Part shown: positions 1 through 6,632 of the stretch, in pieces
Layout of the letters: each line of letters begins with the position of its first letter
Numbering within the stretch: position 1 is the first letter of the stretch
The notes under the pieces: generated by a model
What the model was told of the DNA's origin: nothing
Database searches by the model: none
Seen by the model: the letters and a program-made list of their open reading frames with translations, nothing else
Program-made: the position numbers and the translations under genes
NCBI GenBank assembly: GCA_016303235.1
Contig: JAEDMB010000064.1
Location: 1 to 10,191 of the forward strand
Length of the DNA: 10,191 bases
Source of the DNA: Oscillospiraceae bacterium
Lineage (GTDB): Bacteria; Bacillota; Clostridia; Oscillospirales; Ruminococcaceae
Reading direction: 5' to 3'

Positions 1-398
1 ACGAGAGGAGCATAGCATACGAAAGACGGTTCAACAACAAGAACTTCATCGCCGGGGTCAATTAATGCTCTTATAGCGAGGTCAATAGCCTCTGAGCCTC
101 CGACAGTAACAATGACTTCATCTTCGGAATTATACTGAACACCGTATTTTTTATTTATATAAGTGCATATAGCTTCACGCAGTGACTCAATACCCTTGTT
201 AGCACCGTATATAATTTTCTTTCTTTCAAGAGTATTGATAGCAGATTTTCTTATAGCCCAAGGTGTAGAGAAATCGGGTTCGCCAACTCCGAGACTTATA
301 ACATCTTTTTTGGTAGCAGCAATATCAAAGAATTTTCTTATACCAGAGGGTTTCATTTTTTTTACTTTATCTGAAAGAGCTTTATTATAATCAATCAT
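1..398 (-). CDS. PLP-dependent aminotransferase, class I/II (N-terminal part; AlaT/PatA-like)
   Basis: This is the first 132 codons of a fold-type I PLP aminotransferase; the rest, including the PLP-binding lysine, lies beyond the left edge. The translation begins MIDYNKALSDKVKKMKPSGI and shows the family's early landmarks: SLGVGEPDF (about residues 35-43), YGANKGIESLREAI (about 64-77), the cofactor-phosphate loop segment VTVGGSEAIDLA (about 96-107) and DPGDEVLVVEPSF. The start is ATG at 398-396, overlapping the TGA of the upstream Lrp-type gene in an ATGA arrangement, with AAAGGGGA about 12 bases upstream, so translational coupling is likely. A regulator followed directly by an aminotransferase is the arrangement of Bacillus subtilis alaR-alaT. 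Alanine transamination is therefore a reasonable inference, but aspartate or aromatic substrates cannot be excluded from this half of the protein. Confidence 0.9.
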   Translation of the reverse strand, partial: MIDYNKALSDKVKKMKPSGIRKFFDIAATKKDVISLGVGEPDFSTPWAIRKSAINTLERKKIIYGANKGIESLREAICTYINKKYGVQYNSEDEVIVTVGGSEAIDLAIRALIDPGDEVLVVEPSFVCYAPL

Positions 399-874
399 GG
401 ACAGACAAATCCCCTTTCGTCCACGTCTTCACCTTCGATGAAGATTCCTTTTTCCTTGTATTTTTTAAGAATGAAGTGAGTAGCAGTAGAGAGTACTCCC
501 TCAATAGTGGAGAGCTTTTCTGATACGAAAAGTGCAACGTCCTTGAGATTTTTTCCGGTAACTTCAATAGCGAGGTCATATGCACCGGACATAAGCGAAA
601 CGCTTTCGACTTCATCATACATCATAATAGTTTTAGCTATAACGTCAAAACCGCAGTCCCTTTGAGGAGTAACCTTTAATTCAATAGTAGCAGTAACCTG
701 AGAATTGTCATAAATTTCCTCATTGAGAATAACGCTGTATCCTTTAATAATGCCCTTATCCTCAAGCTCCTTGATTTGTGCGGAAACTTCGCTTTCGGAC
801 ATACCGAGCATATCGGCTATCTGTGCATTGGAGAATCGGGCGTTCTGTTTTAAGAGGTCGATAATTTTATTCAT
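395..874 (-). CDS. Lrp/AsnC-family transcriptional regulator (AlaR/YugG-like)
   Basis: This 159-residue protein has the two-part Lrp/AsnC layout. An N-terminal winged helix-turn-helix covers about residues 3-50 (LLKQNARFSNAQIADMLGMS, then SEVSAQIKELEDKGIIKGY). A C-terminal RAM/ligand-binding alpha-beta domain covers about 58-140 (ATIELKVTPQ, SLMSGAYDLAIEVTGKN). Such proteins form dimers to octamers that bind amino acids and regulate amino-acid genes, often their neighbour. The ATG at 874-872 follows an AGAAAGGA site that overlaps the stop of the PHP gene, 17 bases away. The gene's own stop overlaps the aminotransferase start, so all three probably share one transcript. The tail ends in DERGFVCP. 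The alanine-responsive role is inferred from gene order only; the family assignment is firm. Confidence 0.93.
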   Translation of the reverse strand: MNKIIDLLKQNARFSNAQIADMLGMSESEVSAQIKELEDKGIIKGYSVILNEEIYDNSQVTATIELKVTPQRDCGFDVIAKTIMMYDEVESVSLMSGAYDLAIEVTGKNLKDVALFVSEKLSTIEGVLSTATHFILKKYKEKGIFIEGEDVDERGFVCP

Positions 875-891
875 AATTCAAAAAATCCTTT

Positions 892-1737
892 CTAATTAAT
901 TTCTATGAAAACAGGCGAACGCTGTTTAAAATAGCAGAGATATTCAAAACCGGCATCATATGCAAGCTTAATTCCCTCTTTGATTCCTGAGCCTAAATCC
1001 TCAACAGTATGGGAATCAGAACCGACAGAAATAATTTCACCGCCGAGCTGACGGAACATTTTTATATATTTTAAATTCGGGAATGTCTGACCGTATGACT
1101 GACGCAGACCGGAAGTATTTATTTCAATTCCCTTTCCTTTCTGAACAAGCTTTTTAAAGGAGTCCTCAATAATATCATCATAGGGAGAAATATCGGGGTC
1201 ATATCCGAGTGCGGAATGCATATATCTTAAATTATAGGTAAGATGACCGAGAACGTCAAATTTTCCCCAACTGCATATTTTATTTATTTCGAGAAAATAG
1301 CGTTCAAGAAGATTTTTAATTTCATCTGAACTGTATGTTTCGTAATCAAGAAAGCAGAAATCATCGGTTTTCGGCAACTGATGTACAGAGCCTATAATAA
1401 AATCAAGACGATTGTCGCCTGCAACCTTTTCGGCAATTTCAATATCCTGAGTAGCCTGACCGAGTTCGACACCGCAGAGCAGATTGAAATCCGGATATTT
1501 TTTTTTCAGAGAGGTAACGGCTGAAACGGATTTTTCAAAATCCTGACCAAAATTATAGAATTTATAGCCTTCCTCACCCTTATAGTATTCCTCATCGAAC
1601 CATCTGTTACATTCGCAGTGGTCAGTTACTGCATACGCTGAAAGTCCGAGAGATATGGCTTTTTCAATCATCTGAATTATATCGGCATCGGAATCAACAG
1701 AAAACTGTGTATGTGTGTGGCAGTCAATAATATTCAA
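892..1737 (-). CDS. hisK: PHP-domain phosphoesterase, histidinol-phosphatase (HisJ/HisK type)
   Basis: This 281-residue protein is a full-length PHP metallophosphoesterase of the histidinol-phosphatase type, which hydrolyses L-histidinol phosphate to histidinol in histidine synthesis. The metal-binding residues are all in place: H7 and H9 in DCHTHTQFSVDS, D15, H40 in VTDHCE, E91 in GVELGQ, H119 in GSVHQL, H165 in VLGHLTY, and D241/H243 in SVGSDSHT. These would build the tri-metal site at the mouth of a TIM-like barrel. The start is TTG at 1737-1735: GGAAGTGA lies 6 bases upstream and an in-frame TAA sits three codons before it, so no longer start exists. The gene heads an operon with the Lrp regulator and aminotransferase. 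No other his gene is visible, so another phosphomonoester substrate remains possible. Confidence 0.85.
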   Translation of the reverse strand: MNIIDCHTHTQFSVDSDADIIQMIEKAISLGLSAYAVTDHCECNRWFDEEYYKGEEGYKFYNFGQDFEKSVSAVTSLKKKYPDFNLLCGVELGQATQDIEIAEKVAGDNRLDFIIGSVHQLPKTDDFCFLDYETYSSDEIKNLLERYFLEINKICSWGKFDVLGHLTYNLRYMHSALGYDPDISPYDDIIEDSFKKLVQKGKGIEINTSGLRQSYGQTFPNLKYIKMFRQLGGEIISVGSDSHTVEDLGSGIKEGIKLAYDAGFEYLCYFKQRSPVFIEIN

Positions 1738-1768
1738 AATTTATCACTTCCAGTATATTTTGAAATAT

Positions 1769-1797
1769 ATTATATCACATATTTTCAGAAATTGCTA
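1769..1797 (-). promoter_or_regulatory. Extended -10 promoter for the PHP-lrp-aminotransferase operon
   Basis: On the minus strand a perfect TATAAT lies at 1774-1769, preceded directly by TGA (1777-1775), giving the extended -10 form TGATATAAT. A -35 element at 17-base spacing is poor (TAGCAA, 1797-1792, three of six matches), as is common for extended -10 promoters. The expected start point leaves a leader of roughly 25 bases before the TTG codon, too short for a riboswitch. Confidence 0.65.
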
Positions 1798-1846
1798 TAT
1801 ATTTTCGGAATTTTTTCTGTAAAAAAATAAAATTATATAAATTCCC

Positions 1847-1875
1847 TTTTCTTTTTGTTTATGATATGATATAAT
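1847..1875 (+). promoter_or_regulatory. Extended -10 promoter for the ACT/UPF0210 operon
   Basis: TATAAT at 1870-1875 is preceded by TGA (1867-1869), again forming TGATATAAT. The -35 position (1847-1852, TTTTCT) matches consensus weakly. It lies back to back with the minus-strand promoter at 1769-1797, so the 173-base gap holds two divergent promoters. Transcription would begin near 1882, about 29 bases before the ATG. Confidence 0.65.
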
Positions 1876-1910
1876 GAATGTAAATAATTTTTTGGAGGAA
1901 TGATTTTCAA

Positions 1911-2183
1911 ATGATGAAAGCAGTTATAACCGTTATCGGTAAGGATAACGTCGGTATTCTAAGCAAGGTAAGCGGTATATGTGCCGAAAGACACGCAAAC
2001 GTTATAGAAGTTACACAGAGCGTTCTTCAGGATATGTTTGCAATGATAATGCTTGTTGATATATCAAAGCTTGACGGAGATTTTTCAGAACTCGTTGACA
2101 AGCTCAACGTTCTCGGCGAACAGCTCGGTCTTTCAATACACACAATGCACGAGGATATTTTCAACTCAATGCACAAAATCTGA
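1911..2183 (+). CDS. ACT domain-containing protein, UPF0237 family
   Basis: This 90-residue protein is essentially one ACT domain (beta-alpha-beta-beta-alpha-beta). The first strand and ligand-loop segment is AVITVIGKDNVGILSKVSGI (residues 4-23), followed by ANVIEVTQSV and FAMIMLVDIS. It matches the stand-alone UPF0237 type, related to the ACT repeats of GcvR. ACT domains bind amino acids or similar small ligands, usually as dimers; the ligand here is unknown. GGAGG at 1894-1898 precedes the ATG at 1911 by 12 bases. A second ATG at 1914 is possible but lies even further from the site. The UPF0210 gene starts 28 bases downstream on the same transcript, a pairing seen widely in Firmicutes (for example streptococci), which suggests that this protein senses a metabolite for, or partners with, the UPF0210 protein. 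Confidence 0.9.
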   Translation: MMKAVITVIGKDNVGILSKVSGICAERHANVIEVTQSVLQDMFAMIMLVDISKLDGDFSELVDKLNVLGEQLGLSIHTMHEDIFNSMHKI

Positions 2184-2211
2184 AAAACACAGCGAAAGGA
2201 CTTTTTTAGAA

Positions 2212-3570
2212 ATGCTGAATAAATACGATATTCTTGAAACGATAAGAATGATTCAGGACGAATGTCTTGACATCAGAACCATTACAATGGGTATTTCGCT
2301 TCTTGACTGCATAGACCCCGATATAGATAAAGCCTGTGAAAAGGTTTACAACAAGATAACTTCAAAGGCGGAAAATCTTGTATCAGTGGGACAGAAAATA
2401 GAAAAGGAATACGGAATCCCGATAATACATAAAAGAATTTCCGTAACTCCCATAGCAATGCTTGCAGCTGCATGCAAAGGCGAAAGCCCTGTCAAATTTG
2501 CTCTTGCACTCCAGAAAGCTGCGGATACATGCGGAGTAAACTTTATAGGAGGATATTCCGCACTTGTACAGAAAGGATTCAGTGCCGGAGACATCGAGCT
2601 TATAAAATCAATTCCGGAGGCTCTTTCCGTTACTGAAAATATCTGTTCATCAGTAAATGTAGGTTCAACGAGAACCGGTATAAATATGGACGCTGTAAAA
2701 CTTATGGGCGAAATCATAAAGGAATCCGCATTGAAAACTGCTGACCGCAACTGTATAGCACCGGCGAAACTTGTAGTATTCTGCAACGCTCCGGAAGACA
2801 ATCCCTTTATGGCTGGAGCATTCCACGGAGTCGGAGAACCTGACTGCGTTATAAATGTAGGAGTATCAGGCCCCGGAGTAGTGCGTTCAGCACTTTCAAA
2901 ATATCCCGATGCCTCTATCGATGAAGTTGCAAATATAATCAAAAAGACTGCATTCAAAATTACGAGAATGGGACAGCTTGTAGGCTCAAAGGCATCTGAA
3001 ATGCTTGGCGTACCGTTCGGAATCGTTGACCTTTCACTTGCACCTACTCCGGCAGTCGGCGACAGCGTAGCACATATTCTTGAAACAATGGGACTTGAAA
3101 CATGCGGAACTCACGGAACTACCGCAGCACTTGCACTTCTCAATGACGCTGTAAAAAAAGGCGGAGTAATGGCATCATCGCATATAGGAGGACTTTCCGG
3201 AGCATTTATTCCTGTATCGGAAGATGCCGGAATGATTGACGCTGCAATTGACGGTACTTTAAAACTTGAAAAGCTTGAGGCAATGACTGCTGTATGTTCA
3301 GTCGGTCTTGATATGATAGCTGTTCCGGGAGATATTACTCCTGCAACAATTTCCGCAATCATTGCTGATGAAGCTGCTATCGGAATGGTAAACAATAAGA
3401 CTACTGCCGTAAGACTTATTCCGGCTATCGGCAAAAAGGAAGGCGATATGCTTGAATTCGGCGGACTTCTCGGAAGCGGCCCTGTTATGTCTATAAATAA
3501 TAAATCTGCTGAAAAGTTCATAAGCAGAGGCGGTAGAATCCCTGCACCTATGCACAGCATAAAGAACTGA
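2212..3570 (+). CDS. UPF0210 (DUF711, 'PFL family') protein
   Basis: This 452-residue protein matches the usual length and conserved blocks of UPF0210/DUF711: GGYSALVQKGF (113-123), GAFHGVGEPD (202-211), GVSGPGVV (217-224), GVPFGIVDLSLAPTPAVGDS (266-285), GTHGTTAALALLNDAVKKGG (299-318) and the C-terminal RGGRIPAPMHSIKN. Databases often label the family 'PFL-like' from structural resemblance to pyruvate formate-lyase. However, the C-terminal glycyl-radical motif of true PFL enzymes is absent, so radical catalysis should not be assumed. The reaction is unknown. The ATG at 2212 was chosen because GAAAGGA (2194-2200) precedes it by 11 bases and family members begin at this point; the open frame extends upstream only as an overlap with the ACT gene. 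The terminator follows 14 bases after the stop. Confidence 0.92.
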   Translation: MLNKYDILETIRMIQDECLDIRTITMGISLLDCIDPDIDKACEKVYNKITSKAENLVSVGQKIEKEYGIPIIHKRISVTPIAMLAAACKGESPVKFALALQKAADTCGVNFIGGYSALVQKGFSAGDIELIKSIPEALSVTENICSSVNVGSTRTGINMDAVKLMGEIIKESALKTADRNCIAPAKLVVFCNAPEDNPFMAGAFHGVGEPDCVINVGVSGPGVVRSALSKYPDASIDEVANIIKKTAFKITRMGQLVGSKASEMLGVPFGIVDLSLAPTPAVGDSVAHILETMGLETCGTHGTTAALALLNDAVKKGGVMASSHIGGLSGAFIPVSEDAGMIDAAIDGTLKLEKLEAMTAVCSVGLDMIAVPGDITPATISAIIADEAAIGMVNNKTTAVRLIPAIGKKEGDMLEFGGLLGSGPVMSINNKSAEKFISRGGRIPAPMHSIKN

Positions 3571-3584
3571 AAAATTACAGAATT

Positions 3585-3614
3585 AAAGGGCGACCATCTG
3601 GTCGCCCTTTTTTT
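3585..3614. terminator. Intrinsic terminator between convergent UPF0210 and amidase genes
   Basis: A perfect 11-bp stem, AAAGGGCGACC (3585-3595) pairing with GGTCGCCCTTT (3600-3610), closes a 4-base loop ATCT and runs into a seven-T tract (3608-3614). It serves the plus-strand UPF0210 operon well. Read on the minus strand the stem is followed by TTTAATT, a weaker U-tract, so it may also stop the amidase transcript, whose stop codon is immediately adjacent at 3617-3615. Confidence 0.93.
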
Positions 3615-4352
3615 CTATATGACTATGAAATCACTGCTTGCATATCCTGTAATTCCGTTGTAGAAAATAACATACCAGCCGTTTGTATTGCCGTAGATTG
3701 TAACAGTAGCACCGTTCGGAATTGAACCTATTATATTACTGTTTGTTGAGGGATAGCTCCTTATATTCAGATTTGAGCCGTCAGTAACGACTACTCCCTG
3801 AAGAACAGGTCCGGCATTTACAAAGGGAATACCAAAGTAATCGCAGAGTGACTGGACGAGATTTTTAGCAATTTCGTTTAGATTGCGTTTAATCCACGCC
3901 TCATCGTAGTAATTGTCGTGATAGCCGAGTTCACAGAGGACAGCAGTAGCTTTAGTGCGTGTAACTTCTCCGAGAGTTGTTGTAGGGACTGCATTTACTT
4001 TATCGGGAAGCGGATAAATGCTTTTGAGATTATTTGCAATTATAGTCGCAAGGCGTTCACTGTTCTGACTGTTGGGAGCAAAGTATATATCGATGCCCCT
4101 TAATTTTCCGGCAAGATTTTCCGGAGCTGCATTTGAATGAAGTGCAAGGTGAACATCATAATAAGCGGAATTTGAATCGCTTATAGCACCTGATACATTT
4201 CTTGACGGGTCATTTCTGACATAGGTTATACCGCTTGAACGCAGATAAGGTTCCATACGGTCGGCAATGAAATTCATATATAATTCTTCGTTTCCCTCAG
4301 TAGCGTATTTATTCCACTCCTGAGTTGACGGACTTAAAAAGATTTTCGGCAT
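3615..4352 (-). CDS. N-acetylmuramoyl-L-alanine amidase (Amidase_3) with C-terminal SH3b domain
   Basis: This 245-residue zinc amidase would cleave the bond between N-acetylmuramic acid and L-alanine in peptidoglycan. An Amidase_3 domain covers about residues 3-175, with catalytic-site residues in EGNEELYMNFIA (E22/E23), LALHSNA (H72) and VLCELGYHDN (E141). The usual first zinc-ligand motif DPGHGG is replaced by SPSTQ (7-11). A bacterial SH3 domain covers about 184-245 (NLNIRSYPSTNSNIIGSIPN, GWYVIFYNGITGYASS) and likely binds the wall. There is no signal peptide or membrane segment, so export would need holin-like release, lysis or a non-Sec route. The ATG at 4352 is preferred over an in-frame GTG at 4361 because AAAGGGTGA lies just before it and overlaps that GTG. 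The GH5 gene ends 69 bases upstream with no strong terminator between, so read-through is possible. Confidence 0.85.
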   Translation of the reverse strand: MPKIFLSPSTQEWNKYATEGNEELYMNFIADRMEPYLRSSGITYVRNDPSRNVSGAISDSNSAYYDVHLALHSNAAPENLAGKLRGIDIYFAPNSQNSERLATIIANNLKSIYPLPDKVNAVPTTTLGEVTRTKATAVLCELGYHDNYYDEAWIKRNLNEIAKNLVQSLCDYFGIPFVNAGPVLQGVVVTDGSNLNIRSYPSTNSNIIGSIPNGATVTIYGNTNGWYVIFYNGITGYASSDFIVI

Positions 4353-4368
4353 AAAAATCACCCTTTCC

Positions 4369-4384
4369 GAGAAATAAATTTCTC
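4369..4384. repeat. Short inverted repeat upstream of the amidase ribosome binding site
   Basis: GAGAAA (4369-4374) and TTTCTC (4379-4384) form a 6-bp inverted repeat around TAAA. On the minus-strand transcript this lies directly before the GGAAAGGG ribosome binding site of the amidase gene. The stem is AT-rich and lacks a following U-tract, so it is not a convincing terminator; it could be an operator, a 5' stabilising hairpin or chance. Confidence 0.3.
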
Positions 4385-4421
4385 TTTATATTTTATGCCG
4401 GAAGTCGTTTAATTGTTATGT

Positions 4422-6617
4422 TCAGTTTTCGGAATCAACAGCATCAACAGCCTGTTCGACAATGTCAGGGAAGTACCATGTAAAATCCTTTCTGTTGAGC
4501 ATACCGAAATTTTTCTTAGAGCCTTCGTCCCACATAAAGCAGGTAATTCCACGCTTTTTAGCGGAATCTATATAATATTCAGTGTATTCTGTTCTTTCGG
4601 CGTAATTGTTTTTGTTTACAGAACCAAATTCACCGATAATTACGGGAGTACCCTTGTCAACAAAAGTATTTTTCAGAAGGTCAAATCCCTTGTCAAGCTC
4701 AAGCTTGTCGGAATCAGAACCCCATTCGGCAGACTGTGCGGAATCATCATCGGGGTCAGAGAAATCCCATGGCGAATAGTAGTGGATAGATACAATAATT
4801 TTGTTATCGTCAGGAATTTTAACAGCCTTAACAGCATCAGCAGTTATTGAGGCAGCGTGAGAAGTTATGACAAGATGTCTGTCGGAATTTTTTCCGCCGG
4901 AATTTCTTACAGTTTTTACAAATACATCGAAAAGATTATTTATAACTTCACGTTCTTCGGGAGTTCCTCCGAGCCATTCATTATCCGAACCGACAATTCT
5001 CGGTTCATTCATACCCTCAAACAGAAGATGATGGTCATAATTTTTAAATCTTTCGGAAATCTGTTCCCATATTCTTGTAAATTTTTCGGTAACAGCCTGT
5101 TCATCGGCTTTTGAGGGATTAAGCCATGTATAGTCATCATGATGAATATTTATAATGGCATACATGTCATTGTCTATAACATAATCAACAACTTCATTTA
5201 CTCTCTTAAGCCATTCGGGGTCAATGGTATTGTCATCGCCTATATGGTTAGTCCACGATACAGGAATACGGACAGCATTGAATCCCGCCTGCTTTACAGT
5301 ATCAATAGTCTGCTTTGTAATAACAGGATTTCCCCAGTAAATTTCAGTCTCAGAAGCGGAAAGTTCCTTTTCTTTATCATAGCAGTCAAGAGAGTTTCCG
5401 AGATTCCAGCCTATACGCATATCGTCAACAATCTGCTGAGATGTTATGTCATGCATAGGAGTTCCCTCCGGAATACCCTCTGTATGCGGTTTTTCGTCAG
5501 TAATATTTCCCTCCGGAGAGCCGGAATTGTCAGCAGATGAATTTACCGGTTTAAGGCTTGATTTGACAGTAATATTTTTAAGCGTAATATTTTCGGATTC
5601 ACTCCACCAGAAACCAAGCATAAAATCACCGTCATCGGAGATATAGTCTTTAATTTCATCAGGGACTTTCCAGTATATCAGAGCATTTGAAGAATCGGTG
5701 AGAACAGCAAAATTTCTTGACTGATACCAGTGGTCGTCCGTAGCGGAGGGACAGTCATCATCAACGGAAATTCCGAAAGCACCCGACATTTTTTTCATAG
5801 GTGATGAGCTTTCAATATTAAGTTCAAAATACTGTGGAATTTCATCATCGCCGATAAGTTCCTCCATAGGGATTTTAAGAGTTTTAGTGGATTCGCTCTT
5901 GTAATTGAGAGTTTTTCCGATTTCTTTGGTATTTGTATTGTCAACAGGAATTTCGGCAGTTTTTGAGTAACTGCATATAATACTTTCAAGGCGGATTGAC
6001 TGAACACCGCCCCACCAGTAACCGAACTGAACATAGCTTTTTTCATCTATATTGATATAGTCTCTGATTTCGGAGGGGACATTCCATTTTATTTCGGCAT
6101 AAGCACCATTCACGGAAATTTCAACGTCCTCTGACTGATACCAGCAATTGTCAGTAGCAGAGGGGCAGTCTTCTTTTACGGATATTCCGAAAGCACCGTT
6201 AAAGCTTCCCATATCGGAAACGCCGTCCTCCGAATATATAACAAAGGTAAAGGATTCTATTTTGTCGCCATCGTCAGCAAGTTCGGAAAGTTTAGCCTTA
6301 TATGTTTTGTTTTTATCATAATTAAGTATCTCATTAATCTGACCCAATTCGCTTGCCATAGAATAGGATACTGTTTCAACAGGACTTACATGCGGAGGAA
6401 CAGTTGTAACAGTAGTAGTTTCGGGAGCAGATGAAATTTCCTGAGGGGCATCTGTCACTGTATCTGAAGAATCAGATTCTTTTTGAATTTCCGTCTGTGA
6501 AGATTCTGATAAATCTGATGATAAAATATCCTTTTCGGAATCACTGCACCCTGCAAAAAGTACAGCAGTAATAATTCCGGCAGTAAGAACCGAAAGGCTT
6601 TTTTTAAATCTGTTCAT
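4422..6617 (-). CDS. Surface lipoprotein endo-beta-glucanase, GH5 (subfamily 4-like), with two duplicated accessory modules
   Basis: This 731-residue protein begins with a lipoprotein signal (MNRFKK, hydrophobic stretch, lipobox LFAGC with C24) and an S/T/E-rich spacer (25-82). Two homologous beta-sandwich-like modules follow (about 84-220 and 229-354), both with GAFGISV, DCPSATD and WYQS, then a linker and the GH5 catalytic domain (about 395-725). Catalytic signs are RIGWNLGNSLD (401-411), NAVRIPVSW (447-455), HHD (492-494), acid/base E538 in EGMNEPR, HYY (612-614) and nucleophile E663 in IIGEFG. The pattern is that of GH5_4, which cleaves beta-1,4-glucans including cellulose, mixed-linkage glucan and xyloglucan. 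No dockerin or sortase motif is present, so it should be membrane-tethered rather than cellulosomal. The modules are probably carbohydrate-binding, but I cannot assign a CBM family. AAAGGAGA precedes the ATG; the RlaP gene ends 15 bases upstream. Confidence 0.92.
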   Translation of the reverse strand: MNRFKKSLSVLTAGIITAVLFAGCSDSEKDILSSDLSESSQTEIQKESDSSDTVTDAPQEISSAPETTTVTTVPPHVSPVETVSYSMASELGQINEILNYDKNKTYKAKLSELADDGDKIESFTFVIYSEDGVSDMGSFNGAFGISVKEDCPSATDNCWYQSEDVEISVNGAYAEIKWNVPSEIRDYINIDEKSYVQFGYWWGGVQSIRLESIICSYSKTAEIPVDNTNTKEIGKTLNYKSESTKTLKIPMEELIGDDEIPQYFELNIESSSPMKKMSGAFGISVDDDCPSATDDHWYQSRNFAVLTDSSNALIYWKVPDEIKDYISDDGDFMLGFWWSESENITLKNITVKSSLKPVNSSADNSGSPEGNITDEKPHTEGIPEGTPMHDITSQQIVDDMRIGWNLGNSLDCYDKEKELSASETEIYWGNPVITKQTIDTVKQAGFNAVRIPVSWTNHIGDDNTIDPEWLKRVNEVVDYVIDNDMYAIINIHHDDYTWLNPSKADEQAVTEKFTRIWEQISERFKNYDHHLLFEGMNEPRIVGSDNEWLGGTPEEREVINNLFDVFVKTVRNSGGKNSDRHLVITSHAASITADAVKAVKIPDDNKIIVSIHYYSPWDFSDPDDDSAQSAEWGSDSDKLELDKGFDLLKNTFVDKGTPVIIGEFGSVNKNNYAERTEYTEYYIDSAKKRGITCFMWDEGSKKNFGMLNRKDFTWYFPDIVEQAVDAVDSEN
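5556..6368 (-). repeat. Tandem internal duplication encoding two accessory modules of the GH5 protein
   Basis: Residues 84-220 and 229-354 of the GH5 protein are copies of one module. Aligned landmarks are GAFGISVKEDCPSATDNCWY (141-160) against GAFGISVDDDCPSATDDHWY (279-298), and FGYWWGG (198-204) against LGFWWSE (334-340). The DNA is also still recognisably similar: near 5717-5756 and 6131-6170 both copies read GACTGATACCAG followed by related sequence. The copies have diverged substantially outside these blocks, indicating an old duplication. Confidence 0.8.
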
Positions 6618-6632
6618 AGAAAAAAATCTCCT

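Noticed and set aside
1876..1910. Riboswitch or T-box ahead of the ACT gene
   Set aside because: The predicted leader is about 30 bases and has no hairpin-terminator structure, so it is too short.
2053..2211. Longer 505-residue start for the UPF0210 gene
   Set aside because: The upstream 53 codons overlap the ACT gene in another frame, show no family similarity, and the ATG at 2212 has a proper ribosome binding site and the family's normal N-terminus.
2346..2957. A 203-codon open frame on the minus strand
   Set aside because: It is fully antisense to the conserved UPF0210 gene, has no ribosome binding site or family features, and its composition is that expected of a codon shadow.
3111..3560. 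A 149-codon minus-strand open frame
   Set aside because: Antisense shadow of the UPF0210 C-terminal half, with low-complexity composition and no domain signature.
2212..3570. Pyruvate formate-lyase or other glycyl-radical enzyme
   Set aside because: The 'PFL-like' label is structural only. The C-terminal glycyl-radical motif and active-site cysteine pair of PFL were not found.
3615..4352. Prophage lysis module
   Set aside because: The signal-less amidase is endolysin-like, but no holin, tail, integrase or attachment sequence is present nearby, so a prophage is not supported.
4369..4384. Intrinsic terminator between GH5 and the amidase
   Set aside because: The 6-bp stem is AT-rich and is followed on the minus strand by GGAAAGGG rather than a U-tract.
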